Below, one piece after another: positions 7,780 through 17,044 of a stretch of DNA of 64,000 bases. The stretch comes from JBFAPK01 sp040676675. Its GTDB lineage: Bacteria > Actinomycetota > Actinomycetes > Mycobacteriales > Micromonosporaceae. The position numbers and the translations under genes are program-made. How positions within the stretch are numbered: position 1 is the first letter of the stretch; every line of letters begins with the position of its first letter. The DNA lies in NCBI RefSeq assembly GCF_040676675.1, contig NZ_JBFAPK010000043.1, positions 1 through 64,000 on the forward strand, in the 5' to 3' direction. The notes beneath the pieces were generated by a model that was given only the letters and a program-made list of their open reading frames with translations, did not search any database and had not been told where the DNA came from.

Positions 7780-9297
7780 ATGGAGATGCGGATGAGACGG
7801 TTCGGCACGGCGGTCGCGGCCGGGCTGGCGGTGGCGCTGGCCGGGGCGACGCCCGGCATGGCCACGGGCGGCGGCTACCGGCCCGGCTCTCCCGGCGTCG
7901 GGGACTCCTACTACCCGACCTACGGCAACGGCGGTTACGACGTCCTCCACTACGACCTGGACGTGCGCTACCAGCCGAGCAGCGACGAGCTGACCGGCCG
8001 GGCGGTGATCCGGGCGCGCGCCACCCAGAACCTCTCCAGCTTCAACCTGGACCTGGTCGGGCTCACCGTCGACGCGGTCACCGTCGACGGCCGCCGCGCC
8101 GCCTGGTCGCGTACCGATCACGAGCTGACCGTGGTGAGCCGGCTGGCCGACCGGAAGAGCTTCACCGTCGAGGTGCGCTACCACGGCGTACCGGAGACCG
8201 CGATGCTGCCGGGGACCACGCTGGAGACCGGCTTCATGCACACCGACGACGGCGCCGTGGTCGCCGGGCAGCCGGAGGTCGCGGCCTTCTGGTACCCGGT
8301 GAACGACCACCCCCGGGACAAGGCCACGTACACCTTCGCGGTGACGGTGCCGCAGGGGTTGACCGCGATCTGCAACGGCGTACCGCTCGGGCACAGCACC
8401 CGCGGCGGCTGGACCACCTGGCGCTGGGCGGAGCTGACCCCCATGATCAGCTATCTGGCCACCGCCACCGTCGGCGAGTTCCGGCTGACCCAGTCGCTGC
8501 ACCACGGTCGGCCGATGGTGCTCGCCGTCGACTCGGCGCTGCCGCCGGGGTTGGCCGACGACGCGCTGGGCCGGACCGGTGAGATCACGGACTTCCTGGT
8601 CGGGCAGTTCGGCCCGTACCCGTTCGAGGCGAACGGGGGCATCGTCGACGCGTACGACAACCTCGCGTTCGCCCTGGAGAACCAGACCCGTACCGTCTAC
8701 TCGAAGTACTTCTTCGACGAGGAGACCACCACCGGCGAGACGTACGTGGTGGCGCACGAACTGGCCCACCAGTGGTACGGCGACAGCGTCGGCCTGCACT
8801 CCTGGCAGGACATCTGGCTCAACGAGGGCTTCGCCAGCTACGCCGAGTGGCTCTGGAGCGAGCACCTGGGCGAGGGCACCCCGCAGGAGATCTTCGACTT
8901 CTACTACGCCCAGCCGGACAGCGCCGGCTACTGGGCTCCGGCCCCCGGTGACCCGGGCGTCGACGGGCTCTTCGACGACTCCGTCTACACCCGGGGCGCG
9001 ATGACCCTCCAGGCGCTGCGGATGACCGTCGGCGACGCGGACTTCTGGCGCATCGCGCGCGGCTGGTACGCCCGCAACCGCAACGGCAACGGCTCGACCG
9101 CCGAGTTCATCGCGTACGCCGAGCGGGTCAGCCACCGGCAGCTCGACGCGCTCTTCGACGCGTGGCTCTTCACGGCCACCCGTCCGGCGTACCCGGGCGG
9201 CGGCGCGCCCACGACGGCCCGGACCGCCGCACCGCAGCTGGTACCGAACGCGGTGGCCAGCCTCCAGCGCCGGCTCGACGCCGGCTGGCGTTCCTGA
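7780..9297 (+). CDS. Secreted M1-family zinc metallopeptidase
   Basis: A 505-residue exported aminopeptidase-type protease. A signal peptide covers about residues 1-26 (basic start, then GTAVAAGLAVALAGATPG). The gluzincin zinc site HELAHQW is followed after 18 residues by the third ligand in NEGFASYAEW; the upstream FALENQT matches the substrate-binding GAMEN-like motif. The protein is shorter than full-size aminopeptidase N (about 850 residues) and lacks the long C-terminal domain, as in the compact secreted M1 proteins of actinomycetes. The start is the first of three close ATGs, after a GGGGGCGG site. A strong terminator hairpin follows. Confidence 0.92.
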   Translation: MEMRMRRFGTAVAAGLAVALAGATPGMATGGGYRPGSPGVGDSYYPTYGNGGYDVLHYDLDVRYQPSSDELTGRAVIRARATQNLSSFNLDLVGLTVDAVTVDGRRAAWSRTDHELTVVSRLADRKSFTVEVRYHGVPETAMLPGTTLETGFMHTDDGAVVAGQPEVAAFWYPVNDHPRDKATYTFAVTVPQGLTAICNGVPLGHSTRGGWTTWRWAELTPMISYLATATVGEFRLTQSLHHGRPMVLAVDSALPPGLADDALGRTGEITDFLVGQFGPYPFEANGGIVDAYDNLAFALENQTRTVYSKYFFDEETTTGETYVVAHELAHQWYGDSVGLHSWQDIWLNEGFASYAEWLWSEHLGEGTPQEIFDFYYAQPDSAGYWAPAPGDPGVDGLFDDSVYTRGAMTLQALRMTVGDADFWRIARGWYARNRNGNGSTAEFIAYAERVSHRQLDALFDAWLFTATRPAYPGGGAPTTARTAAPQLVPNAVASLQRRLDAGWRS

Positions 9298-9314
9298 CCC
9301 GCCCCGAAGGTGCC

Positions 9315-9350
9315 GGCGGGGCCTCGCCCGGTCACGGGCGGGGCCCCGCC
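9315..9350 (+). terminator. Strong hairpin terminator after the M1 peptidase gene
   Basis: A stem of 16 pairs (9 GC-rich pairs, one T-G wobble, then CGCCCG/CGGGCG) closes a GTCA loop 18 bases after the peptidase stop. There is only a short T-rich stretch after it, typical of actinomycete terminators. Confidence 0.8.
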
Positions 9351-9438
9351 CGGTCTTCCCCGGGGAAGGGGACCGCACGGGATCCTGAATCACCCGCCCG
9401 GGGAAAGTGGCCCCGCGAGCGGTGGCATCCTGGTCGGC

Positions 9439-10026
9439 ATGGAATCGGATCCGAAGGCCGACCTTCGCATGTACCTGCAGGCCGCCCGCGACGCGCTGCT
9501 CTGGAAGCTGGACGGGCTCTCGGAGTACGACCTCCGTCGCCCGTTGACGCCGACCGGCACCAACCTGCTGGGGCTGGTCAAGCACGTCGCGCTGACGGAG
9601 TCGGGGTACCTGGGCGAGACGTTCGGCCGGCCGCTCGACGCGCCGCTTCCGGGGCTTGAGGACGGCGCGGAGCCGAACGCGGACATGTGGGCCACCGCCG
9701 ACGAGTCGCGCGACGTGGTCGTCGACTTCTACCGCCGGGTGTGGGCGCACTCCGACGCGACCATCGAGCAGCTCGGGCTGGACGCGGTCGGTGTGGTGCC
9801 CTGGTGGCCGGCCGAGCGCAACCGGGTGACCCTGCACCGCGTCCTGGTCCACCTCATCGCCGAGACCGACCGGCACGCCGGGCACGCGGACATCGTCCGG
9901 GAACTCGTCGACGGCGCCGCCGGGGTGCGGGCGGACAACGACAACCTGGCGTCGAGCGACCCGGCCTGGTGGCAGGAGTACCGCGACCGGCTGCAGCGGG
10001 TGGCGGACGGGTTCCGCCCGGCCTGA
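9439..10026 (+). CDS. DinB/DUF664-family protein
   Basis: A 195-residue four-helix-bundle protein of the DinB superfamily. The conserved metal-site histidines appear in LLGLVKHVALTESGYLG (about residue 49) and near residues 135-155 (LHRVLVHLIAETDRHAGHADIVREL), the pattern of DUF664 proteins. Some relatives are thiol-dependent (mycothiol or bacillithiol) transferases, but most, including this one, have no assigned substrate. The start follows CGGCATG context; the longer frame upstream runs through the terminator of the previous gene and is not used. Confidence 0.88.
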   Translation: MESDPKADLRMYLQAARDALLWKLDGLSEYDLRRPLTPTGTNLLGLVKHVALTESGYLGETFGRPLDAPLPGLEDGAEPNADMWATADESRDVVVDFYRRVWAHSDATIEQLGLDAVGVVPWWPAERNRVTLHRVLVHLIAETDRHAGHADIVRELVDGAAGVRADNDNLASSDPAWWQEYRDRLQRVADGFRPA

Positions 10027-10103
10027 GCGCCGTTACCCGCGGGCACCCGGTCCGCCGACCCGCCGGGCCAGGCGGGAAGCGAAAGCCGCGGGCCGCCCGG
10101 CCG

Positions 10104-11378
10104 CTACCGGAAGCGGGAGCTGCGGACGGGGCCGGGCGAGCGGCTGCGGTCCCGGGGACCGGTCAGCCACCGGCCGGCCACCCCCGCCGCGAAGCCGGTC
10201 AGCACCTCGTCCGGATCGGCCGGGGTCTCCCCGTCGCCCGGCTCCGGCTCCGCGCCGGCGCGCAGGATCTCCGCCGCGATCTCCTCGGCCGGCCGCCCGT
10301 CCGCCGGCTCGGTGACCAGGTCGCCGTCCACCCGCCGCATCCGCTCCCCCCACGGGGCCACCACCACCTGGTGCAGCAGGGTGCTGACGTCGGCGGCCAC
10401 CGCGGGCGGGCTGGTCCAGCAGGTCGCGTGCTCGTACAGCAGCTGGCCGGGGACCCGTTCGTGCAGCGCCGCCAGCGACTCCTCGTCGGCGTCGCGCAGG
10501 TCGTAGGCGACCACCACGGTCTCGGGGCCGTCGGCCGCGAACGGCTCGGCCGGCAGGCCCAGCAGTTCGGCCGCCGCGAGCCCGAGGATCCGGCTGGATC
10601 GGTCGGGCAGCAGCGAGACGCTGCGCGGGCTCCGGCCGGTCGCCGCGAGGACCAGCCGCAGCCGGCGCAGGCCGAGCAGGCACTGGGCGTGGGTGTCCTG
10701 GAGGTACGCCCAGCGGCCGGTCATCCCGGCCCCGAAGCCGTACGGCGAGAGCGTGCCGAGCACCCCGCCGGTCAGCACGAAGTGCCAGCCGCGCAGGTCC
10801 CGGTCGTCGAGCGGGCCGAGCCGGCCGGCCAGCTCGGCCCGGTCGAGCATCCGGCGTACCCGGGCCAGCGCCGGCTGCCACGCGCCGCCCTCCGGCTCGG
10901 GCAACCGGTCGAAGTAGTGTCGCGCCCGCGCCAGGTCGCCGGCCATGATGGCGTTGAAGACCAGCAGGTACCGGTACGGCCAGGGCTCCAGCGTGTCGTC
11001 CCGCTCCTCCAGGATCGCCACCACCTCGCCGTGCCGGTGCTCCGCCTCGTACGCCACGGCCAGTTCGGAGCGGACCGCCCGCTCGTCGGGCACCGCCCGC
11101 AGCGCCCGTTGCAGCGGCGGGATCGCCAGGAACGGCAGGTCGTGTTCGATGCAGGCGTAGCCGAAGTCGTACTGCGTCTGGGGCGTCTCCGGGTCGTCGG
11201 CCAACCGTCGCGCCGCCCCGGCCAGGTCGTCCAGCCGTACCGCCGTGGCCAGCCGCTCGACGACGCGCGCCAACTCGTCCACCGGGGCGTCGGCGGCGGC
11301 GCCCCGCAGGTGGCGTACCGTCGCCGGCACGTCCCCGGCCGACACCGCCCGCCAGGCTCCGGCCAGACCTTCACTCAT
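10104..11378 (-). CDS. TPR-like hypothetical protein
   Basis: A 424-residue cytoplasmic protein without a recognised family. The N-terminal 170 residues are helical repeats of tetratricopeptide style (for example YDFGYACIEHDLPFLAIPPLQRALRAVPDERAVRSELAVAYEAEHRHGEVVAILEE read in pieces), the rest a mixed alpha/beta region with no known motif. The ATG has a textbook GGAGG site 8 bases upstream, which excludes the longer frame. The C-terminal tail is basic and low in complexity. It is isolated, with a 700-bp gap on its 5' side. Confidence 0.8.
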   Translation of the reverse strand: MSEGLAGAWRAVSAGDVPATVRHLRGAAADAPVDELARVVERLATAVRLDDLAGAARRLADDPETPQTQYDFGYACIEHDLPFLAIPPLQRALRAVPDERAVRSELAVAYEAEHRHGEVVAILEERDDTLEPWPYRYLLVFNAIMAGDLARARHYFDRLPEPEGGAWQPALARVRRMLDRAELAGRLGPLDDRDLRGWHFVLTGGVLGTLSPYGFGAGMTGRWAYLQDTHAQCLLGLRRLRLVLAATGRSPRSVSLLPDRSSRILGLAAAELLGLPAEPFAADGPETVVVAYDLRDADEESLAALHERVPGQLLYEHATCWTSPPAVAADVSTLLHQVVVAPWGERMRRVDGDLVTEPADGRPAEEIAAEILRAGAEPEPGDGETPADPDEVLTGFAAGVAGRWLTGPRDRSRSPGPVRSSRFR

Positions 11379-11711
11379 CAGCAAACCTCCACGGTGGACG
11401 ACTCTGGCCGTACGCGGGAACGGAAACACGGACACCATGACGGCGGCGGACGTCGGCGGGACGGCCGCGGCGCGGGGTGCGGGGGATCGGCGCGATCGAC
11501 GTACCCGGGGTCGGGCCGGCCACGACGGCGGCCGGCGGACGGGGCGACCACGGGCGGGGCCCGGTCGCGCGGGAGGTCGAGGTCGAGACTGAGGTCGGCG
11601 GACTGGCCGCACCGGCCGCGCTCGGCCGGTGGTGACGCGGCTCAACGTCTTGGGCGGTGGCCGCCCTTCCTGTCGAACATGGCGAAGATCATGGCCGACG
11701 GGCGTCAATGT

Positions 11712-11726
11712 TGCAACTTTGTTGCA
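11712..11726. promoter_or_regulatory. Operator-like inverted repeat TGCAAC-TTT-GTTGCA
   Basis: A perfect 6-3-6 dyad set in locally AT-richer DNA in the gap upstream of the TPR-like gene. It may be a repressor site; the regulator is unknown. Confidence 0.4.
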
Positions 11727-11788
11727 CCGGACGGCACCGCTCGTGCGGTTGACAGGGAGATGGTGGTACCGCTTCGAGGAGGGGCCGC

Positions 11789-11876
11789 ACCGCCGGGTCG
11801 CGCGCCGCGGTGATCAGTGAGCGCACCGCCGGGCCGCGCGCCGCGGTGATCAGTGAGCGCGGCGCCGGGCCGCGCC
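11789..11876. repeat. 36-bp tandem duplication plus partial third copy
   Basis: Unit at 11789-11824 is repeated at 11825-11860 with one mismatch, and its first 16 bases recur imperfectly at 11861-11876. Each unit includes GGTGATCAGTGAGCGC. Two copies only, so not a CRISPR array. Confidence 0.85.
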
Positions 11877-12080
11877 GGTCAGCAGGTCGGGGCGGGCGGG
11901 TACCCGAAGGTCAGGTCGGCAGAGACAGCGCACTACTGTTCGTCTATGCCGATGGCGGCTAGGGCCGGCATCGAGGCTGCCGGCTGAGGACTGCTCGGTG
12001 GCGTCATCGTCGCGGCGTTGGAGTACGCGGCCACGATCGAACGCGCGGGCGGCTGGCCCCGGACCCGCGAAGGAGGCGTG

Positions 12081-12563
12081 ATGCAGGTTGGCAAGTATCC
12101 GCGGGTGCATCTCCAGCACAATCAGCACTGGCGGAAGGAAGGGACGTTGCGGATCCTCACCTACTCGCTGTACCCGATCCCGGTTCCACGGCCAGCCGCG
12201 GGGGTCAAGACAGTTTCCCTGCGGTGCGGTGGCTGTGGGGCTGAGATCGACGTAAGGGTCTACAGCGTCCGGCACACCAGGTGGTCCCGCTTGCTGTTGT
12301 TGCTGGCGGGCGTCGGGGGGCTGGTCGCGATGGTGGTTCTCGCCGCGATGCTCGTCGAGTCGGATCAATCGCGCCCGTACGACGTTCCCCCGAGGTCCTC
12401 GCTCTTCTATCTCCCTGCCGGTCTCGGCTTGGGCGCGCTCTTCACCATCGCCACCTATGCGCTCGTGAACTCTTTCTTCTATGACGGGGTGCGATTGCCG
12501 TGGTTCAGTGGGCGTGGTGGCCACGCGCTACGCCGACCGTCACGACGCCAGCTTCGGGGCTGA
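12081..12563 (+). CDS. Small membrane protein with N-terminal zinc-ribbon-like pair
   Basis: A 160-residue protein with no known family. After about 50 residues comes LRCGGCGAEIDVRV, a CxxC pair that could be half of a zinc ribbon, then two membrane segments (LLLLLAGVGGLVAMVVLAAML, about residues 72-92, and YLPAGLGLGALFTIATYALV, about 110-130). The ATG follows an ideal AAGGAGG site 4 bases upstream, which overrides a longer frame. It is alone, convergent with the AraC gene, and slightly lower in GC than its neighbours. Confidence 0.75.
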   Translation: MQVGKYPRVHLQHNQHWRKEGTLRILTYSLYPIPVPRPAAGVKTVSLRCGGCGAEIDVRVYSVRHTRWSRLLLLLAGVGGLVAMVVLAAMLVESDQSRPYDVPPRSSLFYLPAGLGLGALFTIATYALVNSFFYDGVRLPWFSGRGGHALRRPSRRQLRG

Positions 12564-12675
12564 GCGGGTCAGGCACGCTCTGACATTGCGTCGGAGACAT
12601 CGCGTCGGAGAAGGTGCGCTCCCGGGTCAGGCAGCTACCGCTGCCGCGCGCCGGGGTCCGGCTCGCCGGACCGCG

Positions 12676-12717
12676 CCGGACGGCCGCCCGGACCACAGGG
12701 GTCGGGCGGCCGTCCGG
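12676..12717. terminator. Bidirectional hairpin terminator, 15-bp perfect stem
   Basis: CCGGACGGCCGCCCG and its exact complement flank a 12-base loop between two convergent genes (membrane protein and AraC regulator), so it can serve both strands. Confidence 0.8.
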
Positions 12718-12768
12718 CCGGCGGATGCCAGTCCTATCTCCGGTGCCGCACCCCTGCGGGTCCGGCGG

Positions 12769-13635
12769 TCATGACGGCTCCACGGGCAGCCACAGTTCGC
12801 AGGTCGCGGTGCTGAAATCGGCGGCGCGGTCGAGCACCGCGACGATTTCCGGGCCCGGCCGCAGTCGCCACCGATTGGAGGGGAACCACTCGGTGGCGGT
12901 CGCGGCCCAGGTCTGCTGCAGGGCGTCCGGATAGGGCCCCGTGGTGCGGAAGACCGCCCAGGTGCCGGCCGGGACATCGATGGTGTCGAGCCCGTCAGGC
13001 GCCGGGGTGTCGCGGTCGGTGGCGACCCCGTGCAGGTAGGTCAGTTCGCTGCCCTCGGCGCGGTCCGGGTCGAGGTCGTCGCTGACCGCGAGCAACCCGG
13101 CCGGCTCGGCGTCGCCCAGGGCCTTCAGCCGGGAGTGCTCCTCCTGCGGCAGCGCGGCGATGTGCCGCTGGATGTGCGGGTTGACGCCCTGGTGGATCAG
13201 TGGAACCCGGGTGGCGTGTCCGACGAGCCGGAACGCGGGCCGGTCGACGATGCGGGTCTCCATGGGTGTGCTCCCTTCGACGGTCAGGCGGAACCTGAGC
13301 TGCGGTTGTGCGCGCAGGGGGCCGCCGTCGCGGCGTACGTCACCGGGACTGGCGCCGTGCACCGCCCGGAACGCGCGCCCGAACGCCTCGGCCGAGCCGT
13401 ACCCGTGCCGGACGGCGATGCCCAGCAGGTCGCCGCCCTGGAGTACGTCCGCGGCGGCGACGGTCATGCGCCGCCGGCGCACGTACTCCGAGAGCGGCAT
13501 GCCGGCCAGCGAGGAGAACATCCGCCGCAGGTGGTACTCGGTCGTGGCGAGCGTCCGGGCCAGAGCGTCGACGTCGATCTCCTCGGTGAGGTGCTCCTCG
13601 ACCAGGTCGACGAGCCGGTTCAGTGCCGAGATCAC
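12769..13635 (-). CDS. AraC-family regulator with GyrI-like effector domain
   Basis: A 288-residue regulator. The N-terminal 100 residues hold two helix-turn-helix motifs of AraC/XylS type (DALARTLATTEYHLRRMFSS and GIAVRHGYGSAEAFGRAFRAVHGASP). From about residue 125 on, a GyrI-like (Bacterial transcription activator effector-binding) domain follows: METRIVDRPAFRLVGHATRVP to the end. This order is that of Rob/SAV-type multidrug-responsive regulators, which bind hydrophobic ligands. No target gene is adjacent; it is preceded by the arginine operon on the same strand but separated by a terminator. Confidence 0.92.
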   Translation of the reverse strand: MISALNRLVDLVEEHLTEEIDVDALARTLATTEYHLRRMFSSLAGMPLSEYVRRRRMTVAAADVLQGGDLLGIAVRHGYGSAEAFGRAFRAVHGASPGDVRRDGGPLRAQPQLRFRLTVEGSTPMETRIVDRPAFRLVGHATRVPLIHQGVNPHIQRHIAALPQEEHSRLKALGDAEPAGLLAVSDDLDPDRAEGSELTYLHGVATDRDTPAPDGLDTIDVPAGTWAVFRTTGPYPDALQQTWAATATEWFPSNRWRLRPGPEIVAVLDRAADFSTATCELWLPVEPS

Positions 13636-13724
13636 GAGGCCCCCTTTCGACCTCCAGCCTGGCCCGTCGCACCCCGTCCGGACCCGACCATCGCGGTCCG
13701 GTCCGATCAGCCCGGCAATCGGAC

Positions 13725-13765
13725 GGGGCCCCTCGCCGTCGCGTACCCGCGTGACGAGAGGCCCC
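13725..13765 (-). terminator. Terminator of the arginine operon
   Basis: GGGGCCCCTCG and CGAGAGGCCCC pair with one mismatch around an inner GTCGCG/CGCGTGAC structure, starting 19 bases after the argH stop. Confidence 0.75.
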
Positions 13766-13783
13766 TCCTGACAGTCCGGCAGC

Positions 13784-15259
13784 TCAGCGCGGGACCACCT
13801 GCTCGGCGGCCCACTGGCGCCAGGTCTCCAGCTGGTCCGCGGCGGCGGCGAGCTGGTCGGCGACCGGCCCCGGGCCGGTGGAGCCCGGCGTGGTCCGGGC
13901 CGCGAGCGCGGAGCGTACCGACAGCACGTTGCGTACGCTCGGGTCGAGGTGCTCGCTGACCGCCCGCAGGTCCTCGTCGGAGACCTCGTCCAGCGCGCAG
14001 TCCCGGGCGGCGCAGAGCGCGACCAGGCGCCCGGTCACCTCGTGCGCGTCCCGGAACGGTACGCCCCGGCGCACCAGCCAGTCGGCGACCTCGGTGGCGA
14101 GCGAGAAGCCGACCGGTGCCGTGGCGACGAGCCGGTCGACGCGTACCGTCATCGTGGAGATCATGCCGGCCAGCGCGGGCAGCAGCAGCTCCAGCGTGTC
14201 GACCGCGTCGAACGCCGGCTCCTTGTCCTCCTGCATGTCCCGGTCGTACGTCATCGGCAGGCCCTTGAGCATGGTCAGCACGGTGACCAGGCCGCCGATC
14301 AGCCGCCCCGACTTGCCCCGGGCCAGCTCGGCGATGTCCGCGTTCTTCTTCTGCGGCATGATCGACGATCCGGTGGCGAAGGCGTCGTCCAGCTCCACCC
14401 AGCCGAACTCCTGCGAGGTCCAGAGCACCACCTCCTCGCCGAGGCGGGACAGGTGCACCCCGATCAGGGCGGTGGCGAAGAGGAACTCGGCCACGAAATC
14501 CCGGTCGGCGACGGCGTCCATGGAGTTCGCGAAGGAGGTCCGGAAGCCCAGCTCCTTGGAGACCGCCACCGGGTCCAGCGGGAGCCCGGAGCCGGCGAGC
14601 GCGCCCGCGCCGAGCGGGCTCACCGCGGCGCGGTGGTCCCAGTCGCGCAGCCGCTCCAGGTCGCGCAGCAGCGGCTGTACGTGGGCGAGCAGCCAGTGCC
14701 CGAAGGTGACCGGCTGGGCGTGCTGGAGGTGGGTCATCCCGGGCGCCGGGGTCTCCAGGTGCCGCTCCGCCTGCTCCACCAGCGCCTCCGCCAGCTCCAC
14801 CACCCGGGCGGCCACGCCCCGGGCGTGGTCGCGCAGGTAGAGCCGCAGGTCGGTGGCGACCTGGTCGTTGCGGGACCGGCCGGCGCGCAGTTTGCCGCCG
14901 AGGCTGCCGAGCCGTTCCAGCAGGCCGCGCTCCAGCGCGGTGTGCACGTCCTCGTCGTCCACGGTCGGCCGGAACGCCCCGGAGGCGCAGGCGGCCTCCA
15001 GGTCGTCCAGGGCGGCGAGGATGCGGCCCAGCTCGTCCGGGTCGAGCAGGCCGGCGGCGGCCAGCACCCGGGCGTGCGCCCGGGAGCCGGCCAGGTCGTA
15101 CGGGGCGAGCCGCCAGTCGAACTGGACGCTGACCGACAGCCGTGCCAGCGCCTCCGAGGGGCCGCCGGCGAACCGGCCACCCCACAGGCTCGTACGGTTG
15201 GTGCCGGCGCTGTTCTCGGTCAAGCCCTTGTCGTCCACGCCGACCATTTTGAGGGTCAC
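13784..15259 (-). CDS. argH: Argininosuccinate lyase
   Basis: Splits argininosuccinate into arginine and fumarate, the last step of arginine synthesis. The fumarase/aspartase superfamily signature GSSIMPQKKN is near residue 300, WGGRFAGGPSEAL near the start, and THLQHAQPVTFGHWL (second conserved region) near residue 165. Start choice: GTG at 15259 overlaps the argG stop by 4 bp (GTGA) and gives 491 residues; an ATG at 15247 gives 487 but has no ribosome site. It is the last gene of the arg operon, directly after argG. Confidence 0.95.
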   Translation of the reverse strand: MTLKMVGVDDKGLTENSAGTNRTSLWGGRFAGGPSEALARLSVSVQFDWRLAPYDLAGSRAHARVLAAAGLLDPDELGRILAALDDLEAACASGAFRPTVDDEDVHTALERGLLERLGSLGGKLRAGRSRNDQVATDLRLYLRDHARGVAARVVELAEALVEQAERHLETPAPGMTHLQHAQPVTFGHWLLAHVQPLLRDLERLRDWDHRAAVSPLGAGALAGSGLPLDPVAVSKELGFRTSFANSMDAVADRDFVAEFLFATALIGVHLSRLGEEVVLWTSQEFGWVELDDAFATGSSIMPQKKNADIAELARGKSGRLIGGLVTVLTMLKGLPMTYDRDMQEDKEPAFDAVDTLELLLPALAGMISTMTVRVDRLVATAPVGFSLATEVADWLVRRGVPFRDAHEVTGRLVALCAARDCALDEVSDEDLRAVSEHLDPSVRNVLSVRSALAARTTPGSTGPGPVADQLAAAADQLETWRQWAAEQVVPR

Positions 15260-16467
15260 TGCGCCGATCCGCCCAACCGGGCGTCCCGGGCCGCGGCCAT
15301 GCGGCTCGGCAGGCCCCAGAGCTGCACGAATCCCTTGGCGAGCGACTGGTCGAAGGTGTCGCCGGTGTCGTAGGTGGCCATGCCGAAGTCGTAGAGGCTG
15401 GCCTCGGAGCGCCGCCCGGTCACCACCGCGCGACCGCCGTGCAGGGTGAGCCGCACCTCGCCGCTGACGTACTTCTGGGTGTCGTCGACGAACGCGTCCA
15501 GCGCGTGCTTGAGCGGCGAGAACCAGAGGCCGTCGTAGACCAGCTCGCCCCAGCGCTGGTCGACGCCCTTCTTGAACCGGGCCACGTCGCGCTCGACCGT
15601 GACGTTCTCCAGCTCCTGGTGGGCGGTGATCAGCGCGATGGCGCCGGGCGCCTCGTACACCTCGCGGCTCTTGATGCCGACCAGCCGGTCCTCGACCATG
15701 TCGAGCCGGCCGACGCCCTGCGCCCCGGCGCGCCGGTTCAGCTCCAGGATCGCCTGGTACGGGGTGACGGTCTCGCCGTCGATCGCCACCGGTACGCCCG
15801 CGTCGAACGTGATCACGACCTCGTCCGGATCGCGCGGCTCGGCCGGGTTGGCGGTGTACGAGTAGACGTCCTCGATCGGCGCGTTCCAGATGTCCTCCAG
15901 GAAGCCGGTCTCCACGGCGCGTCCCCAGAGGTTCTGGTCGATCGAGTACGGCGACTTGTGCGTGACGTCGATCGGCAGGCCCTTCTCCTCGGCGTACGCG
16001 ATCGCCTTGTCCCGCGTCCAGGCGAAGTCCCGCGCCGGCGCGATGACCTTCAGCTCCGGCGCGAGCGCGCCGAGCCCCGCCTCGAACCGGACCTGGTCGT
16101 TGCCCTTGCCGGTGCACCCGTGCGACACGATGGTGCCGCCGTACTTCTTCGCGGCCGCCACCAGGTGCTTGACGATCAGCGGCCGGGACAGCGCGGAGAC
16201 CAGCGGGTACCGGTCCATGTAGAGGGCGTTGGCCTTGATCGCCGGCAGGCAGTACTCGGCCGCGAACTCCTCGCGCCCGTCGACCACCTCGGACTCGACC
16301 GCGCCGCAGTCCAGGGCCCGCTGCCGGATGGCCGCCAGGTCCTCGCCGCCCTGTCCGACGTCGATCGCGACCGCGATCACCTCGGCGCCGGTCTGCTCTG
16401 CCAGATACGGGATGGCGACCGAGGTGTCCAACCCCCCGGAGTACGCCAGTACGACCCGGTCAGTCAT
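15256..16467 (-). CDS. argG: Argininosuccinate synthase
   Basis: Joins citrulline and aspartate with ATP. The 403-residue length is standard; the PP-loop AYSGGLDTS is at residues 8-16 and the family signature HGCTGKGNDQVRFE near residue 115. The ATG at 16467 follows an AAGGGAG site. It is separated from argR by 70 bp, the largest gap inside the operon apart from the argJ-argC gap of 37 bp, so an internal promoter is possible, though none is obvious. Confidence 0.97.
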   Translation of the reverse strand: MTDRVVLAYSGGLDTSVAIPYLAEQTGAEVIAVAIDVGQGGEDLAAIRQRALDCGAVESEVVDGREEFAAEYCLPAIKANALYMDRYPLVSALSRPLIVKHLVAAAKKYGGTIVSHGCTGKGNDQVRFEAGLGALAPELKVIAPARDFAWTRDKAIAYAEEKGLPIDVTHKSPYSIDQNLWGRAVETGFLEDIWNAPIEDVYSYTANPAEPRDPDEVVITFDAGVPVAIDGETVTPYQAILELNRRAGAQGVGRLDMVEDRLVGIKSREVYEAPGAIALITAHQELENVTVERDVARFKKGVDQRWGELVYDGLWFSPLKHALDAFVDDTQKYVSGEVRLTLHGGRAVVTGRRSEASLYDFGMATYDTGDTFDQSLAKGFVQLWGLPSRMAAARDARLGGSAQ

Positions 16468-16537
16468 GGTGTGGTGCTCCCTTCGACAAACTCTCTTCAC
16501 CACGGCCCGGGTCGCTGCGCGCTCGGGCCGGTCGCGA

Positions 16538-17044
16538 TCATGGATTGGTGGTCTCGGGTTGGGTGGCCGCCCAGCCGGCGAGCTGCCGGCCCAGCTCGGC
16601 ACCGCCGGTGGCCTCGCGGGCCACCACGAGGATCGTGTCGTCGCCGGCGATGGTGCCGATGACCTGCGGCAGTCCGGCCCGGTCCAGCGCGCTGGCCAGG
16701 TAGTGCGCCGCGCCGGGCGGGGTACGCAGCACCGCGATGTTGCCGCTGGCGTCGACGCCCGTGAGCAGTTCCCGCAGCAGCCGGACCAGCCGGGCCGGGG
16801 CCTGCTCGGCGTCGCGCAGCGGGCGCTTGCCGTCCTCCGGGATCAGGTAGACGGCCGGGCCGTCGCCGCCGCGCACCTTGACCGCGCCCAGCTCCTCCAG
16901 GTCCCGCGAGAGGGTGGCCTGGGTGACCTGCACGCCGTCGCTGGCGAGCAGCTCGGCCAGCTCGGTCTGGGAGCGCACCGGCTTCTCCCGGATCAGCTCC
17001 ACGATGCGGGCGTGCCGAGCGGTACGCGTCACCGGGCTGGTCAC
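16538..17044 (-). CDS. argR: Arginine repressor
   Basis: A 168-residue ArgR. The N-terminal winged helix (ARHARIVELIREKPVRSQTELAELLASDG, then VTQATLSRDLEELG with the SR DNA-contact pair) is followed by the hexamerisation and arginine-binding domain (VIGTIAGDDTILVVARE with the GTIAGDDT arginine-site motif, about residues 129-136). It overlaps argF by 4 bp and thus represses its own operon, presumably at the dyad upstream of argC. Placement of argR inside the biosynthetic operon is common in actinobacteria. Confidence 0.96.
   Translation of the reverse strand: MTSPVTRTARHARIVELIREKPVRSQTELAELLASDGVQVTQATLSRDLEELGAVKVRGGDGPAVYLIPEDGKRPLRDAEQAPARLVRLLRELLTGVDASGNIAVLRTPPGAAHYLASALDRAGLPQVIGTIAGDDTILVVAREATGGAELGRQLAGWAATQPETTNP

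Larger units (their letters stand above)
11379..12080. other. 700-bp gap with inverted and tandem repeats
   Basis: No convincing gene. Frames here are arginine/glycine-rich and lack ribosome sites. The gap holds a short inverted repeat (11712-11726) and a 36-bp tandem duplication (11789-11860), described separately. It presumably carries the promoters of the TPR-like gene (leftward) and of the membrane protein gene (rightward). Confidence 0.6.

Noticed and set aside
11789..11876. CRISPR-like direct repeats
   Set aside because: Two adjacent 36-bp copies without spacers: a tandem duplication, and no cas genes.
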